64,000 nucleotides of DNA from Mycolicibacterium brumae (GTDB lineage Bacteria; Actinomycetota; Actinomycetes; Mycobacteriales; Mycobacteriaceae). The notes under the pieces are model-generated. The model was given only the letters and a program-made list of their open reading frames with translations, ran no database searches and had not been told where the DNA came from. Position 1 is the first letter of the stretch. Each line of letters begins with the position of its first letter. This document shows, piece by piece, positions 31,073-40,403 of this stretch. Position numbers and translations under genes: made by a program. The stretch covers positions 1,736,001-1,800,000 of the forward strand of contig NZ_CP104302.1 of NCBI RefSeq assembly GCF_025215495.1, read 5' to 3'.

Positions 31073-32821
31073 ATGCGCGTGTTGCTCACCGGCGTCCACG
31101 GCGCCCTCGGCCGGGCGGCCGCCCGGCAACTGCTGGCCGCCGGCAATGAGGTGAGCGCCGTGGCCCCCGCCGACCAGCCACGGCTGGACCCGCGGGTGTG
31201 GCTGACCATCGCCGGGCCGTCCGGCGGCGCGCTCTACGCCCTGGCCGAGGACGCCGACGTCATCGTGCACCTGAGCGCCGTCGAGCCGAGCGCGCCGGAA
31301 TCCTCGGGCATCGGCGGGGTGCTGGCGGTCACCGAGGCCGCCGGGCGATCCGGGTCGCGGCTGCTGGTCGTGACACCCCTGGCCGGCAGCCCTGCTCGGC
31401 ACCGGCACGCCGAGCAACTGGTCACCTCCTGCTGGGCGCCGAGCCTGCTGATCCGGGTCGCGCCGTTGCTGGGCCGGGACGCGAACTGGATGGTCGACCG
31501 GACGGTGGCGACGCTGCGCCGCCGCGCCGCGGTGGCGTCGATGCCCGCGCTGCACACCGAGGACCTGCTGCGATTCCTGACCCGAGCGATCGGCTCGCAC
31601 CGCACCGGAACGGTGGATCTGGCGATGCCGGAGCCCGTCGACACCGCGGCGGCTCGCCGCTGGCTCACCCGCGCCGTGCTGCCCCCGGGGGCCGGCTGGG
31701 CCGAACCCGGGTGTGCGCTGGATCTGAGCGCCCTGCGGGACTGGGAGTTTGCCTGTGGCTGGGAGCCCGCGGCGGCGGTGATCGACACCGCCCGCGGATT
31801 GGCCCGCCGGATGGGTCCGGCGATCCGGCCGCTTCCGCCGATCGCGGGCGAGCACCTGATCGACCCGGCTCCGCCCGGTCGGGCCGGCGAATTCGACACC
31901 CTGATCGACCACCGGTTTCCGGAGTTCGCGGCGGCCTCCGACGGCGGACCCGACGTGCCCGCCGCGTTGCCGCCGCTGTCGCTGGATCTGCAGGCCGGCG
32001 CGCTGGGCTGCGCCCGCGCCGCGATGGCGGCCGTCATGGGCCTGCCCGGCGGATTGTCGGCCGAGTGGACGCAGCGCGGCGTCGCGGTGGTGGGACAGCG
32101 TTTCTACGTCGGCACGTCGGCCGCCGAAGCGGTGGCCGCGCTGCGCGCCCGGCCCGCCGCGCTCGCCGCGATGAACACCCGGCTGCTGGCCGCGGCCCGG
32201 CGATTCAGCGCCGACTGCGACGCGTTGGCGCTGGACGCCGCCACCGACCCGTTCGCCGAGGTCCCCGCCGCGGCGCTGACCGACGCGCAGCTGGGCGTGG
32301 CGATCAACGCCACGGCAGACCGGATCAGGCAGGGCTGGACGACCACGGGGCTCGGTGTGCTGATCGAGGAGACGCTCGGCCCCGCCGAGCGTCGCCGGGC
32401 GCCGGTGCGCTGGCTGGGCGAACTGGCCGCCGCCGCCCAGCGCCTCGATCTGCGGGCGCCACCGCAGTCCGTCGCCCCGCAGACCACGACCGAACCGATC
32501 ACCGCCCGGGACCCGCTGACCCGCCGACTTCTGGCCGCGGCCCGCTCCGGGCGGGACCGCTGCTGGGGGATCACCCACGCCGAGCTCGCCCGGCTGGCGA
32601 CCCTGGTCGAGGAGGCCGGCATTCGGCTGGCCGCGGTCCGCTCGCTGGCCGAACCGGCCGACGTGCACTTCCTGACCTGTGACGAATTGACCGCCGCGCC
32701 GCTGGACACCCGGCTGCGGGTGAAGCGTCGGCAGGACGACGCCCAGCGGCTGGCGGCTGAGCCGTTTCCCACCCACATCGACGGCCGTTGGAATCCGTTG
32801 CCGCAGCAGGACACCGGCTAG
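31073..32821 (+). CDS. Epimerase-like protein with partial PEP-synthase-like C-terminus (Rv2047c-like, short form)
   Basis: A 582-residue protein, ATG 31073. Residues 1-120 form an extended-SDR Rossmann domain: MRVLLTGVHGALGRAAARQLLAAG, DADVIVHLSAVEP. The middle and C-terminus resemble the linker and central part of PEP-utilising enzymes (LSLDLQAGALGCARAAMAAVMG, ADVHFLTCDELTAAPLDTRLRVKRRQDDAQRL). The same pairing occurs in M. tuberculosis Rv2047c (about 850 residues), but here the chain ends before the phosphohistidine (PEP-mobile) domain. The N-terminal SDR also lacks a clear YxxxK. So it may be a truncated or regulatory version. Function unknown. Confidence 0.65.
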   Translation: MRVLLTGVHGALGRAAARQLLAAGNEVSAVAPADQPRLDPRVWLTIAGPSGGALYALAEDADVIVHLSAVEPSAPESSGIGGVLAVTEAAGRSGSRLLVVTPLAGSPARHRHAEQLVTSCWAPSLLIRVAPLLGRDANWMVDRTVATLRRRAAVASMPALHTEDLLRFLTRAIGSHRTGTVDLAMPEPVDTAAARRWLTRAVLPPGAGWAEPGCALDLSALRDWEFACGWEPAAAVIDTARGLARRMGPAIRPLPPIAGEHLIDPAPPGRAGEFDTLIDHRFPEFAAASDGGPDVPAALPPLSLDLQAGALGCARAAMAAVMGLPGGLSAEWTQRGVAVVGQRFYVGTSAAEAVAALRARPAALAAMNTRLLAAARRFSADCDALALDAATDPFAEVPAAALTDAQLGVAINATADRIRQGWTTTGLGVLIEETLGPAERRRAPVRWLGELAAAAQRLDLRAPPQSVAPQTTTEPITARDPLTRRLLAAARSGRDRCWGITHAELARLATLVEEAGIRLAAVRSLAEPADVHFLTCDELTAAPLDTRLRVKRRQDDAQRLAAEPFPTHIDGRWNPLPQQDTG

Positions 32822-33410
32822 CGCAGGTCGGCGAACGCCTTGCTCACCGAATGGCGGCCCTCCACTATCACCCGGTCGATATCCGGCAGCAGCCGCGGGT
32901 TGCTCATCACGATCTCGTCGACGTCGGATCGGTTCAGGTGCGGCACTCGATCCGCGGGACGGTGAGGCCGCACCCGCCGAGATAGCCGTTGTGCGGGGTG
33001 CGGACCCGCTCGATGCCGTGTTTGTCTGCGGCGGAGTCGAATTGGCGGACCAGTCGGTTCATGACGGCGACCGCATCGTCTGGTCGTCGCCGACCAGGAG
33101 AGCCTCACCGGTGTTCTTCCCAACTGGAGAGCGGGGCGGTGCAGAGCGCCTGCGGGTACTTCTGCGCGTTGCCGATGGGCATCAGCGCGGGCACGTCGAA
33201 ACCCGCGGTGAACGCGTCCAGCGCGGTGGCCACGCCAGCAGCATGATCAGCAGCTTGGATTGGATGCTGACCCGGCCCTGCCTGCGCAGCGACATCCCGA
33301 GGAGCTTGGCCGCCGTGGCAGGCGATTCCACCCGGGTCGGGTTCAGGATTCGAGGTAGTCGTGGTGCGGGTGACCATAGCCCGCCATCGTCGCTGTTGAG
33401 TGGCGAATCG
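32818..33410 (-). pseudogene. Degraded cyclase-type or sensor-type membrane protein gene
   Basis: This 590-base gap has no intact gene, but minus-strand fragments in different frames read as pieces of one protein. In order from 33377: MVTRTTTTSNPEPDP, then, shifted, TRVESPATAAKLLGMSLRRQ and SIQSKLLIMLLA, back in the first frame FDVPALMPIGNAQKYPQALC with TAPLSSWEEH, then a GEALLVGDDQTMRS segment, and finally SDVDEIVMSNPRLLPDIDR to the stop at 32818. The SIQSKLLIMLL start and the NAQKY, LVGDD and MRS pieces recall the N-terminal sensory region of mycobacterial HAMP-containing adenylate cyclases or related sensors. At least two frameshifts and a deletion of the membrane part are needed; no catalytic domain remains. 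Confidence 0.45.
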
Positions 33411-33411
33411 G

Positions 33412-34710
33412 CTAGGCCGGACCCAGGATTCGCCAACCGTGCGGCGGGGTGGTGACCTCGTCGACCAGTTCCTCGACAGGCGCCCCGGCGCCGGCCAGGA
33501 TCCGGGCCCGCCGCGGCAATGCGACGGTGAACGGCTCGTCGCCGGCGTTGAGGGCGACGAACAGCTCCTGATCGCCCGCGTGACAGCGATAGAGATAGCG
33601 TCGATTGTCCAGGCTCAGCGCCTCGGTGCGGGCGGTGTGCAGCCACGGATGCCGGCGGCGCAGGCCGATCAGGAACTGATGCAGCGCGAACATCTGCTGC
33701 CCGGTCTCGTCGACCGGTAGTGGGGGAGCGCCGAATTCGGGTCGCACCGCGTCGTCTCCGCCGGCGCGGTCCTCCTTGACGCCGGTGAAGGCGAACTCGT
33801 CGCCGGCGTAGATCGTCGGGACTCCGCCGACGGTCATCAGCAGCACCAGCGCCAATTCGACGTGCGCCGGATTGTCCAGCTTGCTGGCGATCCTGGTGAC
33901 ATCATGGTTGCCGATGAACGTCTGCGGCACAAAGGAATCCAAGAATCCGTCGTGGCGGCGCAGCGCCCAATCCAGCTCGTGGAAGTTGCCGTCGTTGAGC
34001 GAACTCCAGATCCCCTTCCACAGTTCGTACTGGGTGACGGCGTCGAATCCGGCGTCGGCGACGATCTGCGGGTAGTCGCCGTGGATGACCTCGCCGACGA
34101 TCCAGGCGTCGGGATGGGCGGCCCGCACCCGCGGCAGCACCTGGGTCCAGATCTTCGGCGCGACCGCATAGGCGGCGTCCAGGCGCCACCCGTCGGCGCC
34201 GCGGTCGAGCCAGTGCGTCATCACCTCGGTGACGTAGTCGGCGACCGCCGGGTTGGTGTGGTTGAGCGCCACCAGGTCGGCGTGGCCTTCGAAGCTGGAG
34301 AACCGCCCGGGGCGGCCGCGGAACCAGCGCCGGGCTCCTTCGTCGCCGTCCAGCGCCGCCCGGTGCGCCGGGAAGTCCAGGCCGACATGGTTGAACACAC
34401 CGTCGAGCAGCACCCGCAGCCCGCGCGATCGGGCCTGGGCCACCAGGTCGTCGAAGTCGGCGTCGTCGCCCAGTCGCGGATCGATGCGGAAATGGTCGGT
34501 GGTGTCGTAGCCGTGGCTGCGGGAGGCGAACACCGGGCCCAGTGCCACACCGGAGGCGCCGAGCGTCTGCGCGTGGTCGAGCCACGCGGTGACGCGGCGC
34601 AGCCGATGCTGGTCCGCGCCGGGTGGGTCATCGGACGGAAAAGCCCCGACGAAGCCGAGCGGGTAGACCTGCCACCAGATCGCATGCTGCACCCAATCCG
34701 GCTCTGCCAT
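33412..34710 (-). CDS. GH13 alpha-amylase-family glycosidase
   Basis: A 432-residue protein, ATG 34710. The four GH13 regions are present: LLDGVFNHVG (region I), DGWRLDAAYAV (nucleophile Asp), AWIVGEVIHGDYP (acid/base Glu) and FIGNHDVTRIAS (transition-state Asp). It starts with WWQVYPLGFVGAFP, common in oligo-glucosidase or amylase relatives. No signal peptide, so it acts in the cytosol, possibly on glycogen- or trehalose-derived oligosaccharides. A complete catalytic set suggests an active enzyme; the substrate cannot be read from the sequence. Confidence 0.87.
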   Translation of the reverse strand: MAEPDWVQHAIWWQVYPLGFVGAFPSDDPPGADQHRLRRVTAWLDHAQTLGASGVALGPVFASRSHGYDTTDHFRIDPRLGDDADFDDLVAQARSRGLRVLLDGVFNHVGLDFPAHRAALDGDEGARRWFRGRPGRFSSFEGHADLVALNHTNPAVADYVTEVMTHWLDRGADGWRLDAAYAVAPKIWTQVLPRVRAAHPDAWIVGEVIHGDYPQIVADAGFDAVTQYELWKGIWSSLNDGNFHELDWALRRHDGFLDSFVPQTFIGNHDVTRIASKLDNPAHVELALVLLMTVGGVPTIYAGDEFAFTGVKEDRAGGDDAVRPEFGAPPLPVDETGQQMFALHQFLIGLRRRHPWLHTARTEALSLDNRRYLYRCHAGDQELFVALNAGDEPFTVALPRRARILAGAGAPVEELVDEVTTPPHGWRILGPA

Positions 34711-34832
34711 GGGCGCCAAGTGTAGCCACCATCACTACGGCGGGGCGCTGTGACGGATGGGAAAACCCGGTGCGATCTCCGCGGTGCGGCTAGGTTCGGT
34801 TCCGTGAGTCGACTCCGTCGTGGGACCGGTCC

Positions 34833-35882
34833 GTGCTGATCGCGGCTCTGCGGGACCTGCAATGGCGCAAACGCAGGTTCATCATCGCCGTCGTCGGCAC
34901 CGCCTTCGTCTTCGCGATGACGCTGGTGCTGACCGGTTTGGCGAACGGCTTCCGGGTCGAGGCGCGCAACACCGTCGACTCCTTCGGCGTCGACTATTTC
35001 CTCATCCAGGAGGGCACCGTCGGCCCGTTCCTGGGGTCCTCGCCGTTCTCTGAGGCAGAGGTCGCCCGCGCCCAGCGGTTGCCGGGCGTGCGGGCCGCCG
35101 CCCCGCTGGTCTACGCCGGCACCACCGCCATGGACGGCCACACCGCGCGGACGATGAACCTGTTCGGCGCGCCCACCGACGGTCCGGGCATGCCGGAGAT
35201 GGACCGCGGCCGCCCGCCCGCCGACCCGGATGAGGTGGCGGTGTCCTCGACGTTGGGCCGGCAGATCGGCGACACCCTGGAGATCGGCTCGAATCATCTC
35301 AAGGTTGTTGGGATCGTGGACAATTCGACGGTGCTGGCCAAGCAGCCGAACCTGTTCCTGACCGTGCGTGGCGCGCAGCAGATGGTCTACGGCGACAAGC
35401 CGGTGATCTCCTCGATCGGGATCCGGGGCGACCCGGCGGAACTGCCGCCCGGCTTCGTCAAGGTGGATCGGCAGGGCGGCGTCGACGACATGATGCGCCC
35501 GCTGAAGGTCGCCGTCGAGGCGATCTCCATCATGGCCATGCTGCTGTGGCTGGTCGCCGCGCTGATCGTGGGTTCCATCATTTACATGTCGGCGCTGGAA
35601 CGCACCCGCGACTTCGCGGTGTTCAAAGCGGTTGGGGTGCGGTCCGGCTCGGTGCTGGCCGGACTGGCGCTGCAAGCGGTGATCGTCGCGGTGATCTCGG
35701 CGCTGCTGGGCGTGGCGCTGTCGCTGGTGCTGGGCCCGCTGTTCCCGATGATCGTGGTGGTGCCCGACGGCGCCTACCTGCTGTTGCCGGTCGTGGCGGT
35801 CAGCATCGGGTTGTTGGCGAGCGTGGCCGGGTTGCGGCGCGCCGTGCTGGTCGATCCCGCTATCGCGTTTGGGGGCCCCTGA
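34833..35882 (+). CDS. ABC transporter permease, MacB/FtsX type (Rv0072-like)
   Basis: A 349-residue protein, GTG 34833. It has one N-terminal span (FIIAVVGTAFVFAMTLVLTGL), a periplasmic MacB-like domain (about residues 45-230) and three C-terminal spans including MAMLLWLVAALIVGSIIYMSALERTRDFAVFKAVG. The sequence closely resembles M. tuberculosis Rv0072, with DEVAVSSTLGRQIGD and ALERTRDFAVFKAVGV. Rv0072 has been called a glutamine transporter, but the FtsX-type fold argues for export or mechanotransmission. Pairs with the ATPase gene directly downstream. Confidence 0.88.
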   Translation: MLIAALRDLQWRKRRFIIAVVGTAFVFAMTLVLTGLANGFRVEARNTVDSFGVDYFLIQEGTVGPFLGSSPFSEAEVARAQRLPGVRAAAPLVYAGTTAMDGHTARTMNLFGAPTDGPGMPEMDRGRPPADPDEVAVSSTLGRQIGDTLEIGSNHLKVVGIVDNSTVLAKQPNLFLTVRGAQQMVYGDKPVISSIGIRGDPAELPPGFVKVDRQGGVDDMMRPLKVAVEAISIMAMLLWLVAALIVGSIIYMSALERTRDFAVFKAVGVRSGSVLAGLALQAVIVAVISALLGVALSLVLGPLFPMIVVVPDGAYLLLPVVAVSIGLLASVAGLRRAVLVDPAIAFGGP

Positions 35883-35883
35883 C

Positions 35884-36894
35884 ATGCCGGATCTGCTGAT
35901 CAACGACCTGGTGGTGGAATACGCCGGCCCCACCGAGACGATCCGCCCCATCGACCATCTCAACGTGAAGGTCGAGGCCGGGTCCCTGGCAATTCTGTTG
36001 GGCCCCAGCGGTTGTGGGAAGACGACGCTGCTGTCGTGCTTGGGCGGCATCCTCAAGCCGGCCGCCGGGCAGATCACCTTCGGCGACGTCGACGTCACCG
36101 CGCTGGACGCCAAGGGACTCACCGAATACCGGCGCAACACCGTCGGGATCGTCTTCCAGGCGTTCAATCTGATCCCCAGCCTCACCGCGCTGGAGAACGT
36201 GATGGTGCCGCTGCGCGCGGCCGGTTTCGACCGCCGCAAGTCGCGGCAGCGCGCCGCCGAACTGTTGGACCGCGTCGGCTTAGGTGAGCGGATGGAACAC
36301 CGGCCCGGTGATCTCAGCGGCGGCCAGCAGCAGCGGGTGGCGGTGGCGCGGGCGATCGCGCTGGACCCGCCGCTGATCGTCGCCGACGAGCCCACCGCGC
36401 ACCTGGACTTCATCCAGGTAGAAGAGGTGCTGCGACTGATTCGGGAGCTTGCCGACGACGACCGCGTGGTGGTGGTGTCCACCCACGACAGCCGGATCCT
36501 GCCGATGGCCGACCAGGTGATCGAGATGGTGCCCGCGCTGGAAACGGTCAACCGGGACCCGGAGTTGCGTGAGGTGGCCGCCGGAGAGGTGGTGTTCGAG
36601 CAGAACACCATGGGCGATTTGATCTACGTCGTCTCCGAAGGCCGCTTCGAGGTGATCCGGCACCTGCCCGACGGATCGTCGGAGGCACTCGCCACCGTCG
36701 GCCCTGGTCAGTACTTCGGCGAAATCGGTCCACTGTTCGGCCTACCCCGGTCGGCGACCGTGCAGGCGGTGACCGACGGGGTGCTGGTCGGTTACACCGT
36801 GCAGGCGTTCCGGGAGCGGCTGGGCGCCACCGGGGTCAAGGACCTGATCGAGCGCAAACCCGTGCGCCTCGATGAGGTCGCCGACGAGGGTTAG
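35884..36894 (+). CDS. ABC ATPase fused to a cyclic-nucleotide-binding domain (Rv0073-like)
   Basis: A 336-residue protein, ATG 35884, two bases after the permease stop. ATPase at about residues 1-215: Walker A LLGPSGCGKTTLLS, signature LSGGQQQRVAVARAIA, Walker B LIVADEPTAHLD, H-loop VSTHDSRI. From about 230 to 336 a cNMP-binding-like domain follows: EVVFEQNTMGDLIYVVSEGRFEVIRHLPDGSSEALATVGPGQYFGEIGPLFGLPRSATVQAV. The GEIGPLFGLPRSATV stretch parallels the phosphate-binding cassette of CAP-type domains. It could gate the transporter by a nucleotide ligand. Same architecture as Rv0073. Confidence 0.9.
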   Translation: MPDLLINDLVVEYAGPTETIRPIDHLNVKVEAGSLAILLGPSGCGKTTLLSCLGGILKPAAGQITFGDVDVTALDAKGLTEYRRNTVGIVFQAFNLIPSLTALENVMVPLRAAGFDRRKSRQRAAELLDRVGLGERMEHRPGDLSGGQQQRVAVARAIALDPPLIVADEPTAHLDFIQVEEVLRLIRELADDDRVVVVSTHDSRILPMADQVIEMVPALETVNRDPELREVAAGEVVFEQNTMGDLIYVVSEGRFEVIRHLPDGSSEALATVGPGQYFGEIGPLFGLPRSATVQAVTDGVLVGYTVQAFRERLGATGVKDLIERKPVRLDEVADEG

Positions 36895-36899
36895 CACCA

Positions 36900-36939
36900 C
36901 CTAGCCTGGCCTTTTCCTCGCTTGTCGAACCCGGCTAGG
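36900..36939. repeat. Short palindromic-flanked repeat, intergenic copy
   Basis: CCTAGCC (36900-36906) and GGCTAGG (36933-36939) are perfect inverted arms around a core that reads GGGTTCGACAAGCGAGGAA then AAGGCC on the minus strand. The same core occurs inside the YaaA gene at 47720-47765. It lies between convergent genes and includes the stop codon of the FUSC gene, so it may also act as a terminator. Confidence 0.6.
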
Positions 36940-38878
36940 AACCGGTTTCGGCGACGTTGAGCAGTACCCGGGTGATCGCCTCGATCTCGCCGACGAGCAC
37001 GCGTTGCGCGGTGTCCTGGCGGTCCAGGTAGGCCGCGCACTCGCGCACCTGCTGGTCGGCCTCGGCGAGGTGGCGGGCGTCCACTCGCCACGGCTGGCCG
37101 GCCCGGGGCGCCTCGCCGCGCAGCGCGTCGACGTAATCGTCGACGGCCACCACGAACCGCAGATCGAGGTCCGCGTCCTTGACATTCGGCGTTTGGGATT
37201 CCAGCGTGGCGCACACGCTGGTGATGGTGTTCAGCGCCGCGCGGTAGGCGGTGAGCCAGTGCCGGACCTCGGGGTTGTCCGCGCGGATTCCGCCGCCGGC
37301 CGCCTCGAACGCCGACCGGGCCCGCGCGGCCCGGTTCCAGGCGGCCTCGACGGCGGCGTCGTGATCATCGGCCGAGTGCGCGAACGCCCGGATGACCGTT
37401 GCCGCGTAGTCGATTTCATCCTTGAGCAGCTCGCCGGCGCGTTGCCGGAGTCGAACCAGCGGGCGGTCGGGCAGCAGCACGTGGGTGGCGATGGCCAGGG
37501 CGCCGCCGAGGATGACGGCCACCACTCGGGTGCCCAGCGAGGGGGAGGCGGACGCGCCGTCGATGTCCAGCAGGAAAACCATGGTGGCCGCGGCGGCTGC
37601 GCTCAGCGGCGCGTAGCCGATGCCGGAGACGGCGAAGGTCAGTCCGAGGAAGATCACCGCCAGCACACCGGCGGCCAGCCCGACCGGATGGACCAGCATG
37701 GTCGCCGCGGTGGCGAGCACCACCCCGATCAGGACGCCGGCCAACCGGGTGGTGCATCGGGTGTAGGTGTGGGCGGTCTCCGGCCGCAGCACCAGCAGCA
37801 CGGTCAGCGCGATCCAACTGCCGTCGTGCACGCCACTGATCCGCGCGGCCGCGACGCCGGCGGTCACCGCCGCCGCCAGGCGCAGCGCGTGCCGGAAGAT
37901 CGGCGAATCGAAGGTCAATTGCTCCCGCAGCACCGCCTGCGGTGGGCGCCGCGGGGTGGCCGACCCGTGGAAATGCAGAGTGGCGGCCTCCATCACCTGC
38001 CGGCGCAGTCGACGGCCGTTCGGCACGGTCTGCGCCGGCAGCCCGTCGATGGCGCCGTCGAGCGCGGCCAGCGCGGCCGTCGCCTCGTCCCGGGCGCCCG
38101 GCGGATTCTCCGCGACCGCCTCCAGCATGTTCGCCGCGGCCCGCAGCGACTGTTCACCGGCCCGGGTCCCGGCCGCGGGGCGCAGCACATTGAGCGTCAT
38201 GCCGATCCGTTCGGGCAGGGCATAGAGCCCGCGGAAGGCCATCGGCCGGCGGCGCGCCTGATTGTCGGTGGGGGTGTAGCGCTGCCGCAGGGCGATCAGC
38301 GGCCGGTGGTCGAGCACCGCGTCCGGGTCCTTGGCCAGCCGGCGCGCGTCGGCGACCACCTGGCGGTATCCGACGGCCAGCGCGGCGCTCTGCGCCTGGC
38401 GCTGCGGCCGCGGCGCCTTGGCGACCAGCACCGATTGCAACAATCCGGCGCCCAGCGTCAGCCCGGCGACGGTGAACGCGTCCGTCCAGGACCCCCAGTC
38501 CGGGCTGGTGACCAGCAACGCCGTCGCGGTCGCCGCGACCAGGCCGACGTTGCCGCCCAGCGCCCAGGTCAGGCCGGCCCCGAGCGACCAGATGCCCGCG
38601 ATCAGCACGAACAGCACGCTGTAGGGGGAGCTGAGCCAGCCGAGCAGCACTGCGGACGCCATCCACAGCGACGCGATGGCCGCCAGTCGCCAGCGGCGGT
38701 GCGGGGTGTCCTTCAACGCGGTCGCGCCGACGATCGCGGCTGCGCCGCCGGTGGCCATCGCCGATCCGGGCGGCCCGATCTGCAGGGCGATCGCGATCGC
38801 GGCCAGCGTCCCCAGCAGCGCCGCGGTGACTTCGCTGACATACGGCCACAGCGGCCGCAGCGCGAGGCCCTTGATCAT
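36935..38878 (-). CDS. FUSC-family (aromatic acid exporter-type) membrane protein
   Basis: A 647-residue protein, ATG 38878; the longer upstream frame is not convincing. Two blocks of six predicted spans (about residues 15-150 and 345-480) flank a soluble middle region, and a helical soluble C-terminus follows. This is the FUSC/YccC layout shared with aromatic acid exporters. Key stretches are AIVGATALKDTPHRRWRLAA and HDGSWIALTVLLVLRPETAHTYTRCTTRLAGVLIGV. The substrate is unknown. It lies downstream of the bfd gene on the same strand with a 44-base gap. Confidence 0.83.
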   Translation of the reverse strand: MIKGLALRPLWPYVSEVTAALLGTLAAIAIALQIGPPGSAMATGGAAAIVGATALKDTPHRRWRLAAIASLWMASAVLLGWLSSPYSVLFVLIAGIWSLGAGLTWALGGNVGLVAATATALLVTSPDWGSWTDAFTVAGLTLGAGLLQSVLVAKAPRPQRQAQSAALAVGYRQVVADARRLAKDPDAVLDHRPLIALRQRYTPTDNQARRRPMAFRGLYALPERIGMTLNVLRPAAGTRAGEQSLRAAANMLEAVAENPPGARDEATAALAALDGAIDGLPAQTVPNGRRLRRQVMEAATLHFHGSATPRRPPQAVLREQLTFDSPIFRHALRLAAAVTAGVAAARISGVHDGSWIALTVLLVLRPETAHTYTRCTTRLAGVLIGVVLATAATMLVHPVGLAAGVLAVIFLGLTFAVSGIGYAPLSAAAAATMVFLLDIDGASASPSLGTRVVAVILGGALAIATHVLLPDRPLVRLRQRAGELLKDEIDYAATVIRAFAHSADDHDAAVEAAWNRAARARSAFEAAGGGIRADNPEVRHWLTAYRAALNTITSVCATLESQTPNVKDADLDLRFVVAVDDYVDALRGEAPRAGQPWRVDARHLAEADQQVRECAAYLDRQDTAQRVLVGEIEAITRVLLNVAETGS

Positions 38879-38922
38879 GTCGCCATTATTGCCCGGTGGC
38901 CGCGGCAGGCGTCGGCGTGTCG

Positions 38923-39129
38923 CTAAACGGCGGCGGGGGCGCGGTGGACGAGCGCGGCGGTTTGTTCGCGGAAGTACGACTCGATGATGCCGCGGACGGT
39001 GTGTCGGCAGCGGCCGCAGTCCGCGCCCGCGCCGCAGGACTCCGCGACCTGGCGGGAGGTGCTCGCGCCGTTGGCGACGGCGTGGGTGACCGCGTGGCTG
39101 GTAGCGCCGGTGCACAGGCACACGAACAT
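38923..39129 (-). CDS. bfd: Bacterioferritin-associated ferredoxin
   Basis: A 68-residue protein, ATG 39129. The 2Fe-2S ligand pattern of Bfd is complete: CLC near the N-terminus and CGAGADCGRC after residue 30. Bfd reduces the haem/iron core of bacterioferritin to release stored iron. It is divergent from bfrA, with an IdeR box between them, which fits co-regulated storage and release. Corresponds to Rv1876A. Confidence 0.92.
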   Translation of the reverse strand: MFVCLCTGATSHAVTHAVANGASTSRQVAESCGAGADCGRCRHTVRGIIESYFREQTAALVHRAPAAV

Positions 39130-39159
39130 CGCGGTCAGCCTTTCTCCCGTCCGGAACTT

Positions 39160-39178
39160 TTCGGTGAGTCTAACCTAA
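39160..39178 (-). promoter_or_regulatory. IdeR (iron) box between bfd and bfrA
   Basis: Read on the minus strand, TTAGGTTAGACTCACCGAA matches the IdeR consensus at 16 of 19 positions. It is 31 bases upstream of bfd. A second weaker half-site, TTAGGTGTGGTTAA, lies at 39195-39208 towards bfrA. In M. tuberculosis iron-loaded IdeR activates bfrA; the same is inferred here, with repression or activation of bfd depending on position. Confidence 0.78.
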
Positions 39179-39388
39179 CTTTACCTACCCTTTGTTAGGT
39201 GTGGTTAACGCCACGTTTTTGGAGTTTGCTGGGGTAGCGCAGACTGGCCTAACTAAGGCGAACCTATGTTCGATCTTATGGCTGTTTATGCAGGCCAACG
39301 GCCTATGAACGCGCTAGATTTGAGATGCGGCGATTGCGCCACAGCCCGGCGCGCCGTCACTGAAACGGCCCATCTGCAGGAGTTATTC

Positions 39389-39868
39389 ATGCAAGGCGAT
39401 CCCGAAGTCATCAAACTGCTCAACGAACAGTTGACCAGTGAACTCACCGCCATCAACCAGTACTTCCTGCACGCCAAGATGCAGGACAGTTGGGGTTTCA
39501 CCGAACTCGCGGCGCACACCCGCGCCGAGTCCTTCGATGAGATGCGGCACGCGGAGAAGCTCACCGACCGCATCCTGCTGCTCGAGGGCCTGCCCAACTA
39601 CCAGCGGTTGGGCTCGCTGCGGATCGGCCAGACGCTGCGGGAGCAGTTCGAGTCCGATCTGGCCATCGAGGTTGAGGTGGTGCAGCGGCTCAAGCCGGGC
39701 ATCATCATGTGCCGCGAGCGTCAGGACAGCACCAGCGCTGCGCTGCTGGAGGAAATCATCGCCGACGAGGAAAGCCATGTCGACTACCTCGAGACCCAGC
39801 TCCAGTTGATGGACACCCTCGGTGTGGAGTTGTACTCGGCCCAGTGCGTGGCGCGTCCGCCCAGCTGA
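39389..39868 (+). CDS. bfrA: Bacterioferritin
   Basis: A 159-residue protein, same length as M. tuberculosis BfrA. The frame continues upstream, but ATG 39389 preceded by GGAG gives the canonical start MQGDPEVIKLLNEQL. Ferroxidase residues are in place: Glu in SELTAINQYF, ESFDEMRHAEKL (Glu, haem-ligand Met, His), and EIIADEESHVDYLE. It stores iron as a 24-mer shell with haem b. Under control of the IdeR box upstream and probably of MrsI, whose loop can pair with CAGCCC at 39342-39347 in the leader, about 45 bases before the start. Confidence 0.95.
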   Translation: MQGDPEVIKLLNEQLTSELTAINQYFLHAKMQDSWGFTELAAHTRAESFDEMRHAEKLTDRILLLEGLPNYQRLGSLRIGQTLREQFESDLAIEVEVVQRLKPGIIMCRERQDSTSAALLEEIIADEESHVDYLETQLQLMDTLGVELYSAQCVARPPS

Positions 39869-39881
39869 TCGCGCGGATTCT

Positions 39882-40403
<522 letters not shown>

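Noticed and set aside
30911..32776. Upstream extension of the CPBP protease frame to about 893 residues
   Set aside because: The extension is antisense to the Rv2047c-like gene and lacks any protein-like pattern; GTG 30910 gives a normal family length.
39266..39388. N-terminal extension of bacterioferritin from ATG 39266
   Set aside because: The 41 extra residues have no counterpart in bacterioferritins; ATG 39389 has a good ribosome-binding site and gives the exact family length.
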